Below are positions 1-5,188 of a stretch of 6,298 bases of DNA, piece by piece (position 1 is the stretch's first letter; each line of letters begins with the position of its first letter). The stretch comes from Actinomycetes bacterium (GTDB lineage: Bacteria > Actinomycetota > Actinomycetes > Actinomycetales > Dermatophilaceae): NCBI GenBank assembly GCA_023389095.1, contig JAEWFB010000322.1:1-6298 (forward strand), written 5' to 3'. Both the position numbers and the translations under genes were made by a program. A model generated the notes under the pieces. The model did not search any database and had not been told where the DNA came from. It saw only the letters and a program-made list of their open reading frames with translations.

Positions 1-88
1 CGTTGGTGAGCTCGACCCGGAACATCGCGTTCGGGAGAGCCTCGACGATCGTGCCCTCGATCTCGATGACACCGTCCTTCTTGGCCAT
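1..88 (-). CDS. infA: Translation initiation factor IF-1 (N-terminal part, cut by the window edge)
   Basis: Only the first 29 codons are present. They read MAKKDGVIEIEG followed by TIVEALPNAMFRVELTN, the characteristic start of bacterial IF-1, an S1/OB-fold protein of about 72 residues that binds the ribosomal A site during initiation on the 30S subunit. The rest of the gene, and probably rpmJ and rpsM, lie beyond the left edge (family knowledge of the cluster). The chosen ATG (86-88) gives the usual MAKK start. A GGAGG stands only 2 nt upstream (91-95 on the plus strand), and a second in-frame ATG at 95-97 would add Met-Glu-Asp, so the exact start is slightly open. The gene has its own putative promoter upstream, separating it from the accessory genes. 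Identification is very secure; only the start is in question. Confidence 0.97.
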   Translation of the reverse strand, partial: MAKKDGVIEIEGTIVEALPNAMFRVELTN

Positions 89-280
89 GTCCTCCATCAA
101 TCTGTCGGTGGCCGGACCGCGGTGTGGCCCGACCTCGAGTGTGCCGTGGTGCCCACGCACGGGGCGCAGGCGAAGACCGGGCGTCGCGGCACACGACACC
201 CAACGCACAAGACTACGCCACGTGGCCCGATAGCCGAAATCGGCGACGGAGGGAAGGGGTGCGCTCACGAGCGGCGCGTC
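89..280 (-). other. Intergenic leader between the DUF1801 gene and infA
   Basis: This 192-nt gap holds the putative infA promoter and a GC-rich leader with several short inverted repeats, for example CCGTG...CACGG on the minus strand within about 140-160. A weak 5-bp inverted repeat (CGCTC/GAGCG, 263-274) follows the DUF1801 stop and might help end that transcript, but its 2-nt loop makes it a poor terminator as written. I see no coding sequence or RNA gene here. Confidence 0.4.
210..238 (-). promoter_or_regulatory. Putative infA promoter (-35 TTCGGC, -10 TAGTCT)
   Basis: Reading the minus strand, TTCGGC (233-238) and TAGTCT (210-215) are separated by exactly 17 nt. The -10 fits the actinobacterial TAnnnT pattern; the -35 is weak (TT plus a few partial matches to TTGACA). 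The stretch is locally more AT-rich than its surroundings. Transcription would begin near 203 and leave an untranslated leader of roughly 115 nt before infA. This is inference from sequence only. Confidence 0.45.
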
Positions 281-625
281 TCAGCCCTCCAGCTCGGCTC
301 GACGCAGGGCGACGACACGCTCGACGACGGCGTCCGGCAGCGGCTGGTCGGGACCGAAACGGATGGTCCCCTTCGACAGCGAGAAGCCGTCGAGGTCCGC
401 CCGTACGGCGTCGACGACGGCCGGGCTGAAGGGGAACAGCGACAGGTGGCCCTTCGCGGCGGTGAACCCGACGAGGGGACGGCCACCGAGACGCAGGGCC
501 GGCATGCCGTAGCTCGTGCCCTCCTCCGCCTCGGGGACGAGGCGGCGCGCGAGGTCGGCGACGTGGCGCAGCGCCTGCTGGTCGGGCTCGGGCAGGTCGG
601 CGAGGTAGTCGGTGAGCGGGCCCAC
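281..625 (-). CDS. DUF1801 (YdhG-like) family protein
   Basis: The 114-residue product matches the DUF1801/YdhG-like family of small single-domain cytoplasmic proteins related in fold to frataxin (CyaY) and YjbR; their biochemical role is not established. Recognisable family blocks are DYLADLPEP near residues 6-14, EEGTSYGMPAL at 34-44, a PFSP turn at 65-68 and FSLSKGTIRF at 81-90, and the length is normal for a stand-alone copy. The start is the only in-frame one that places the family's usual N-terminus: a GTG at 623-625. GGAGGG lies immediately before it (626-631), closer than an ideal ribosome binding site, and an ATG just upstream (632-634) is in a different frame. The gene stands alone, divergent from the small membrane protein gene. 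Family assignment is fairly sure; function is unknown. Confidence 0.86.
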   Translation of the reverse strand: MGPLTDYLADLPEPDQQALRHVADLARRLVPEAEEGTSYGMPALRLGGRPLVGFTAAKGHLSLFPFSPAVVDAVRADLDGFSLSKGTIRFGPDQPLPDAVVERVVALRRAELEG

Positions 626-875
626 CCCTCCATGGTGCCGCGTTCCGGGTCGTCGCGGCGCCGAACCGGCCCCAGGTCGGGAGGGTCCCGTGAGGGCATC
701 GGGGTCGCAGCGGGTACGCGTCCCGGTGGTGGTCCTCGCGGGGGCGTCGACCACGCCGCCGGTCCAGCGGGGACCGCGGCCGCCCCCGGACGTCCGGACG
801 GCCCGGTCACCGCGCGGCCGGCACCAGCCGTACCGACCGCTCCGCCGCCGGCGGAGCCCTCCACGAAAGGTCACC
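626..875. other. Divergent intergenic region with several inverted repeats
   Basis: The region separates the minus-strand DUF1801 gene from the plus-strand small membrane protein gene and should hold promoters for both, but I see no good -35/-10 pair. It does hold a series of short inverted repeats: GGCGT/ACGCC (743-757), GGTCC/GGACC (761-775), the perfect palindrome CCGGACGTCCGG (786-797) and an 8-bp hairpin (839-857). In such GC-rich DNA some of these are expected by chance. No coding sequence with family resemblance was found in it on either strand. Confidence 0.4.
839..857 (+). promoter_or_regulatory. Stem-loop just upstream of the ribosome binding site of the small membrane protein gene
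   Basis: GCTCCGCC (839-846) pairs perfectly with GGCGGAGC (850-857) around a GCC loop. The stem ends 8 nt before the AAAGG Shine-Dalgarno-like sequence at 866-870, which sits 5 nt before the ATG at 876. If transcribed, it would lie in the 5' leader and could affect translation or mRNA stability. A regulatory role is inference from position alone. Confidence 0.35.
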
Positions 876-1094
876 ATGGCAGTCCGCACGCGGGCCGGAA
901 CCCGCATCACGTCCGTCGTCGTCCTCGTCTGGCTTCTCATCGGCGTCATCGCCGCGTTCCAACGCGGCTACTTCGGCTCCTCGGCACCGAGCTGCAGCCG
1001 CGTTGCCAGCGCGGCCGTGACGATCGTCGCCGGCCCGCTCAACTACGTGGGCATCGACCCGCGGATCGGCTGCACGACACCGCAGCCCTCCTGA
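876..1094 (+). CDS. Small membrane protein of unknown function, 72 residues
   Basis: The product has a basic N-terminus (Arg4, Arg6, Arg10), one clear membrane helix at about residues 11-28, then QRGYF, and a C-terminal part with AGPLNYVGIDP (52-62) and a closing PQPS. By the positive-inside rule the C-terminal part should face outward; it carries two cysteines (Cys40 and Cys66) that could form a disulfide. A weaker hydrophobic stretch at 43-60 might be re-entrant or membrane-associated. The WLLIGxIAA-QRGYF and GPLNYVG blocks resemble small hypothetical proteins I associate with actinobacteria, but I know no name or function. The ATG is preceded by AAAGG at 866-870 with 5-nt spacing, a good ribosome binding site. 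A strong hairpin follows 35 nt after the stop, so it appears to be transcribed as a single-gene unit. Confidence 0.82.
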   Translation: MAVRTRAGTRITSVVVLVWLLIGVIAAFQRGYFGSSAPSCSRVASAAVTIVAGPLNYVGIDPRIGCTTPQPS

Positions 1095-1129
1095 CGGCGC
1101 TCCCCCGACCCCGCCCACGCCGTCGTGCC

Positions 1130-1161
1130 CGGGGCGCGACCGGACCTCCGGTCGCGCCCCG
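1130..1161 (+). terminator. Strong hairpin terminator without a U-tract
   Basis: The arm CGGGGCGCGACCGG (1130-1143) pairs perfectly over 14 bp with 1148-1161 around a four-base ACCT loop. It begins 35 nt after the stop of the small membrane protein gene. No T-run follows, which is common for terminators in high-GC actinobacteria. It would insulate the HIT-like gene, whose start is 51 nt downstream. Confidence 0.75.
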
Positions 1162-1199
1162 TGCGCGTACCGGCGGGCGCACGGGCGTCGGCACGACGG

Positions 1200-1205
1200 C
1201 ATACT
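1200..1205 (+). promoter_or_regulatory. Possible -10 element (CATACT) for a leaderless HIT-like mRNA
   Basis: CATACT matches TATAAT at four of six positions (A2, T3, A4, T6) and ends 6 nt before the ATG at 1212, the geometry expected when transcription starts at the start codon. No Shine-Dalgarno sequence precedes that ATG. No recognisable -35 is present, so this is a weak call. Confidence 0.3.
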
Positions 1206-1211
1206 GGCCGG

Positions 1212-1931
1212 ATGAGCGAGCGCACCGACGCGACGGCCCTGCCCGACCTCACCGACACGGTCACGGCGCCACCGGACGCCGCCGAGTCGGTCGAGGACTA
1301 CCACGCACGGATCGCCGCCGCCGCCGGTGCCGACGGCCGGCTGCCGGTCGCGGTGGAGGAGATGCCCGGCTGGGACATCTACCCCTACGAGGTCGAGAGC
1401 CTGCGCCTCAAGCCGGTCCAGCCGCCGGTCGAGCAGGAGCCACCGCGGCGCGGCGAGCGGGCGGCCGACTGCTGGTGCGCCGAGCCCGGCGCGACGAAGC
1501 CGGACGCCACGCCGGAGGCCGACGCCCGGCTCGTGTGGCACAACGACCGCTGGCGCCTCACCCTCACCACCGACACCGGGCTGCCCGTCATGCTCATGCT
1601 CATGCCCCTCGAGCACCACGACCTGCCGTCCCTGCCCGGCGACCTCGCGGCCGAGATGGGCCAGCTCGTCGTCGCGGTCTCCGACGGGGTCGAGCACGTG
1701 CCGAGCGTGGGACGCGTCCAGCTGGCCAAGTACGGCGACGGCGGCGCCCACCTGCACCTGTTCTTCCTCGGCAGGCCCGCCCGGATGCTCCAGTTCCGGG
1801 GCTCACCCCTCATCGACTGGGAGGAGAACCTCCCGCGCGTGCCGCTCGACGTGCTCCAGGCCAACGCCCGGGTGGTCGCCGAGCGGCTGGTCGTGCACGT
1901 CGGCGGCCGCGCCGGGCGCCTCGGTCGCTGA
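1212..1931 (+). CDS. HIT-like (histidine triad superfamily) protein, possible nucleotide hydrolase or transferase
   Basis: This 239-residue protein has an acidic, Pro/Ala-rich N-terminal part (about 1-80) and a HIT-like C-terminal domain. The domain shows a Cys-Trp-Cys pair (Cys87, Cys89), a PLEHHDLPSL segment (132-141) in the place of the HIT family's P-x-x-H helix cap, and AHLHLFFLGRP (179-189), which resembles the H-x-H-x-H-x-x active site. Here the first two histidines (180, 182) are kept and the third is Phe184. In HIT hydrolases the middle histidine is the nucleotidylated nucleophile, so activity may remain, and the cysteines with His135 or His136 could form a structural zinc site as in zinc-binding HIT proteins. 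I chose the ATG at 1212 over an upstream GTG (1125) because the latter lies inside the terminator region and has no ribosome binding site. No secretion signal is seen. It converges on the transporter gene. Substrate unknown. Confidence 0.82.
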   Translation: MSERTDATALPDLTDTVTAPPDAAESVEDYHARIAAAAGADGRLPVAVEEMPGWDIYPYEVESLRLKPVQPPVEQEPPRRGERAADCWCAEPGATKPDATPEADARLVWHNDRWRLTLTTDTGLPVMLMLMPLEHHDLPSLPGDLAAEMGQLVVAVSDGVEHVPSVGRVQLAKYGDGGAHLHLFFLGRPARMLQFRGSPLIDWEENLPRVPLDVLQANARVVAERLVVHVGGRAGRLGR

Positions 1932-1983
1932 CGCAGCCCCGTCGTCACGCGAGATGTGCCGGCGGGCTCGGGAGCTCGTCGCC

Positions 1984-3600
1984 TCAGGCCGGATGGGTCT
2001 GCGGACGCTCGAAGAAGAGGACGGCGACGACACCGACGAGCAGGACGAGCCCGGGCAGGAGCATGGCCTCGCTCATGGCGCTCGAGAAGCCCTCACGCAC
2101 CTGTGGCGGCAGCGTGCGGCCGAAGGCCTGCTGCATCCCACCCGCGCCGGCGGTCATGCCGGGCAGGTCGGCGGCGAGCCGGGCCTCGATGAGCGCGGCG
2201 ATGGCGGCGCTGCCGAGCACCGCACCCACCTGGCGCGTCGTGTTGTAGACACCGGAGCCTGCACCGGCCGCACGCAGCGGCAGGTTGCGCGTGGCGGTCG
2301 CACCGAGCGGGCCCCACATGAAGGCGTTGCCCAGGCCCATGAGGGCCATCGGCGGCAGCAGCTGCCAGGTCTGCGTCTCGGGCTTCATGATGAGCGCGAC
2401 CCACACGAGGGAGGCCGACGTCAGCGCGATGCCGACCGCGGTGATGCCCCGCGGGTGCACCCGGTCGGCCATCCGGCCGGCCACCGGCGCGAGGCCACCG
2501 CTGATGACCGCCATCGGCACGAGCAGCAGGGCCGACTGCGTCGGCGTCAGGCCGCGGACCACCTGGGCGTAGAGCATGAACGGGAAGCCCATCGCCGTGA
2601 TCGAGAAGCCGATCGTGGTGATGGCGATGTTGGCCAGGGAGAAGTTGCGGTCGCGGAAGAGCCCGAGCGGCAGCAACGGCTCGCGGCGGTTGCGGGCCTG
2701 CCAGACGACGAACAGGGCGAGCACCACGAGACCCGCGCCGATGAGCAACGGCACCGAGATGACGCCGCTGATGGTGCCCCAGTCGTAGGTCTCGCCCTCC
2801 TGCACCCCGAAGACGAGCAGGAACATGCCGACGGCCGAGAGCACGACGCCGAGCCAGTCGAAGGTATGGCTGTGGGTCTGCAGGTGCGGCACGAGACGGC
2901 TGCAGAGGACGAAGCCGATGATGCCGACCGGGACGTTGATGAAGAAGATCCACTCCCAGCCGGGGCCGTCGACGAGCAGCCCACCGACGATCGGGCCCAC
3001 GAGGATGGCCACGCCGGCCGTGGCGCCCCAGAGCGCCATCGCCTGGCCGCGTGAGGTGGCCGGGAACGTGCGGGTGATGACCGCCATCGTCTGCGGCGTC
3101 AGCATCGCGGCGCCGAGGCCCTGGACGACGCGGGCCACGACGAGCATGGTGATCGTCGTGGTCAGGCCGCACCAGAGGGACGCGGCCGTGAAGACGGCCA
3201 GCCCGATGAGGTAGAGGTTCTTCGGCCCGTACCGGTCGCCGAGCCGGCCGGTGATGAGCAGCGGGGTGGCGTACGCGAGCAGGTAGGCGCTGGTGACCCA
3301 GATGACGCCGTTGACGTCGGAGTCGAGGCCGCGCATGATCGCCGGCGTCGCGACCGAGACGATCGTCGAGTCGACGAGGATCATGAAGAATCCGATGACC
3401 ATGGCCCACAGGGCCGGCCACGGGTTGTGTCCTTCGGGGACGCCGCCGACCGGGACGGCACGGGTCGCCGGGCCCGTCGCGGCGCCCGGGGCTGCCCCGG
3501 CCGCGACGCCGGCGGACGCGTCCACGGCCGCGCCGTCGCCGACGGAGGCGTCCGCCCGTCGTGCCGCCGTGCGCTCGGTTGCCTGCTCGTCCCCGGCCAT
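1984..3600 (-). CDS. DHA2-family (EmrB/QacA-type) 14-helix MFS drug efflux transporter
   Basis: This 538-residue inner-membrane protein should use the proton gradient to export small, often lipophilic compounds; the substrate cannot be read from sequence. It has an Ala/Gly-rich hydrophilic tail (1-60), then about 14 membrane segments from residue 64 to 530. Family motifs are clear: LVDSTIVSVATPAI (75-88, first-helix motif D1), GRLGDRYGPK (118-127, motif A), VVARVVQGLGAAM (154-166, motif B with Arg157) and GPIVGGLL (202-209, motif C, typical of antiporters). The two extra central helices (about 248-266 and 276-300) mark the 14-helix DHA2 group. The ATG at 3598-3600 has AAGGGG 6 nt upstream. 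It follows the serine hydrolase on the same strand with a 101-nt gap, so co-transcription is possible. No TetR- or MarR-type regulator, which often sits beside such pumps, is in the window. Confidence 0.96.
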   Translation of the reverse strand: MAGDEQATERTAARRADASVGDGAAVDASAGVAAGAAPGAATGPATRAVPVGGVPEGHNPWPALWAMVIGFFMILVDSTIVSVATPAIMRGLDSDVNGVIWVTSAYLLAYATPLLITGRLGDRYGPKNLYLIGLAVFTAASLWCGLTTTITMLVVARVVQGLGAAMLTPQTMAVITRTFPATSRGQAMALWGATAGVAILVGPIVGGLLVDGPGWEWIFFINVPVGIIGFVLCSRLVPHLQTHSHTFDWLGVVLSAVGMFLLVFGVQEGETYDWGTISGVISVPLLIGAGLVVLALFVVWQARNRREPLLPLGLFRDRNFSLANIAITTIGFSITAMGFPFMLYAQVVRGLTPTQSALLLVPMAVISGGLAPVAGRMADRVHPRGITAVGIALTSASLVWVALIMKPETQTWQLLPPMALMGLGNAFMWGPLGATATRNLPLRAAGAGSGVYNTTRQVGAVLGSAAIAALIEARLAADLPGMTAGAGGMQQAFGRTLPPQVREGFSSAMSEAMLLPGLVLLVGVVAVLFFERPQTHPA

Positions 3601-3701
3601 GTCCGTCCCCTTCCGACGCGTCGTCGTATCCCCCCGATTCTGCGCCTCCCCACCGACAACGCACCCCCCGTTTTCGCGGGAACGTCGCGGTCGGTGCCCG
3701 G
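3601..3701 (-). other. Intergenic region between the hydrolase and transporter genes
   Basis: After the hydrolase stop there is a small nested inverted repeat (outer GCACC/GGTGC at 3661-3697, inner CCCG/CGGG around a CGAAAA loop) that might attenuate or end transcription, but the stems are short. The rest holds the transporter's ribosome binding site. I see no convincing promoter, so the transporter could be co-transcribed with the hydrolase or have its own weak promoter. Confidence 0.3.
3607..3612 (-). promoter_or_regulatory. Ribosome binding site of the MFS transporter gene
   Basis: AAGGGG on the minus strand, 6 nt before the ATG at 3598-3600. It supports this start and therefore the long hydrophilic N-terminal tail of the transporter. 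Confidence 0.6.
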
Positions 3702-5129
3702 TCAGGCCCAGCGGGTGGCCAGCCAGAGCGGGTCGTGGCCGGTGAGCGGCACCATCCGCCACGTCAGGTCGGCGTCACCGCCCCGCAGCCGGGCCTCGAC
3801 GCGGAAGCGGTGCGGCGTCTCGATGGGGATCACCTCGGCCCGGAAGGTGTCCTCGTCGACCCAGCCGCCGCTCGCGACGACGGGAAGGGTCGCTCCCCCG
3901 CCGACGAGCTCGGACTCGCGCCACCCTCCCGAGGCGACCGGCACCGTGAGCCACGTGTCACCGCGCAGGAGCCCGAGGGTGTGCCCGCCCTCGGCCCGCG
4001 CCACCGACACGGCCGTGTACTCGACGGCGAGGTCGGAGGCGCCGGAGCGCTGGAACTCGGCGTAGTCGGGCCCGAGCGCCTCCCCCGCCATCGCCGGGAT
4101 CTCGAGGCCCGCGAGCCGCTCGGCCAGCGCCGCGTCGGCGGTCGGCGATCCCGGGCGCCCGATCGCCGGCACGACGTGCTCCCACAGCGCGTCGAGGGTC
4201 GACTGCATCCGGGCCTGCTCGGCGGTCACCGCGACGACGGTGTCGTGCTCGGGCAGCACGGCGAGGAACTGGCCGTAGGCGCCGTCACCCCGGTAGCCGT
4301 ACCGCTGCATCCAGAACGAGTAGCCGTAGCCGCGCGCCCAGTCCGGCTCGGTCGCGGGGTCCTCGGCGAGCGGGCCGAAGGCGCGCGTCGCCTCCTCCAC
4401 CCAGGCCTCCGGCAGCAGCCGGCGGCCCTGCCAGCGGCCACGGTCGAGGTAGAGCTGGGCGACTGAGGCGATGCCCTCCGTCGTCAGGTGCGCCCCGGTG
4501 AACCCGAGCTCGCGCCCGAGCGGGTCACGGTGCCAGGGCACGTCGGGCAGCCCGAGCGGTGCCAGCAGCCGCGGCCGCAGCGCGTCGGCCAGGCCCGTGC
4601 CGGTGAGACGGCCGACGACCACCGACAGCAGGTAGGTGGCCACCTGGTTGTAGGCGAAGTGCGTTCCCGGTTCACGCGTGGGCACGGTCGCGAGCACGCG
4701 CGGCACCCAGTCGTCACGCTCTCCCCAGGTGACGCCGCTCATCCGGTCGAAGACGTCCGCCCACGCGTCCTCCTCGTGCCCGACCGTCATCGAGAGGCAG
4801 TGCTTGACCCGCACGTCGTGCCAGCCGGCCGGCACCGTGGCGGGGTCGTACTCCGGGAAGTGGTCGAGGATCCGGTCCTCGAGGGAGAGCCGTCCCTCCT
4901 GCACGAGGAAGCCGACGGTCGTGGCCGTCAGCGTCTTCGACAGCGAGTAGCCGAGGTGGACGCGGTCGGCCGTGTACGGGCGCCACCAGCCCTCGGCGAC
5001 GACGTGCCCGTGCCGGGCGATCATGAGGCTGTGCAGGCCGAGGCCGCCGGCCTCGACGCTGTCGACGAACGCGAGCAGGCCCGAGGCGTCGACGTCCTGG
5101 GCGTGGGGGGTGCTGCGGGGAAGGGTCAC
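3702..5129 (-). CDS. Serine hydrolase of the beta-lactamase / class C PBP superfamily
   Basis: This 475-residue protein has a beta-lactamase-like hydrolase domain (about 15-325) and a C-terminal beta-rich accessory domain (about 330-475). The nucleophile motif S-x-x-K is YSLSK (Ser62, Lys65). The second motif is HFAYNQVATYLLS (157-169) with catalytic-type Tyr160, and the third, in the place of K/H-T-G, is DGAYGQF (282-288), preceded by GYGYSFWMQRYG. This pattern belongs to a widespread group of serine hydrolases annotated as esterase- or peptidase-like, with poorly known substrates, and not to classical AmpC enzymes. No signal peptide is visible, so it is probably cytoplasmic. The GTG at 5129 has no Shine-Dalgarno sequence but sits 7 nt after a TAGCGT -10-like element, suggesting leaderless translation; an in-frame GTG at 5138 is the alternative. 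It lies 59 nt downstream of map and 101 nt upstream of the transporter gene. Superfamily is sure; substrate is unknown. Confidence 0.93.
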   Translation of the reverse strand: MTLPRSTPHAQDVDASGLLAFVDSVEAGGLGLHSLMIARHGHVVAEGWWRPYTADRVHLGYSLSKTLTATTVGFLVQEGRLSLEDRILDHFPEYDPATVPAGWHDVRVKHCLSMTVGHEEDAWADVFDRMSGVTWGERDDWVPRVLATVPTREPGTHFAYNQVATYLLSVVVGRLTGTGLADALRPRLLAPLGLPDVPWHRDPLGRELGFTGAHLTTEGIASVAQLYLDRGRWQGRRLLPEAWVEEATRAFGPLAEDPATEPDWARGYGYSFWMQRYGYRGDGAYGQFLAVLPEHDTVVAVTAEQARMQSTLDALWEHVVPAIGRPGSPTADAALAERLAGLEIPAMAGEALGPDYAEFQRSGASDLAVEYTAVSVARAEGGHTLGLLRGDTWLTVPVASGGWRESELVGGGATLPVVASGGWVDEDTFRAEVIPIETPHRFRVEARLRGGDADLTWRMVPLTGHDPLWLATRWA

Positions 5130-5136
5130 GGGCGGC

Positions 5137-5142
5137 ACGCTA
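5137..5142 (-). promoter_or_regulatory. Candidate -10 element (TAGCGT) for a leaderless hydrolase mRNA
   Basis: On the minus strand TAGCGT fits the actinobacterial TAnnnT -10 pattern and ends 7 nt before the GTG at 5127-5129, the spacing expected if transcription starts at the start codon. The 59-nt gap after map has no Shine-Dalgarno sequence. No consensus -35 is present, but a direct repeat covers that position. Inference from sequence only. Confidence 0.4.
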
Positions 5143-5150
5143 CGCGGTGC

Positions 5151-5182
5151 CGGACGCCGGTGGGCGGTCGGACGCGGGTGGG
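5151..5182. repeat. Two-copy 14-bp direct repeat between map and the hydrolase gene
   Basis: CGGACGCCGGTGGG (5151-5164) and CGGACGCGGGTGGG (5169-5182) differ at one base and are separated by CGGT, giving an 18-bp period. Relative to the putative hydrolase start of transcription the copies cover about the -35 region and the region just upstream, as a regulator site might. Chance or polymerase slippage in GC-rich DNA is a real alternative. Confidence 0.5.
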
Positions 5183-5188
5183 TGCAGC

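Noticed and set aside
1932..1983. Bidirectional terminator between the convergent HIT-like and MFS genes
   Set aside because: Only an interrupted GGCG-GCTC/GAGC-CGCC pairing (1961-1983) with an asymmetric internal loop was found, too weak to call.
122..3054. Very long plus-strand open frames (708 and 575 codons) and similar frames opposite the other genes
   Set aside because: They are rich in Arg, Pro, Ala and Gly without family motifs and lie across recognised genes; they are open only because stop codons are rare in GC-rich DNA.
3702..5129. A beta-lactam resistance gene (AmpC-type beta-lactamase)
   Set aside because: No signal peptide, no K-T-G motif and a non-AmpC second motif; the pattern fits the broad serine hydrolase group.
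1984..5129. A dedicated hydrolase-pump biosynthetic or resistance system
   Set aside because: Adjacency of two genes is the only link; there is no regulator, biosynthetic enzyme or binding protein in the window to support it.
89..5188. Mobile element or genomic island inserted between map and infA
   Set aside because: No transposase, integrase, tRNA attachment site, terminal inverted repeat or target duplication is visible, and codon use matches the flanking genes.
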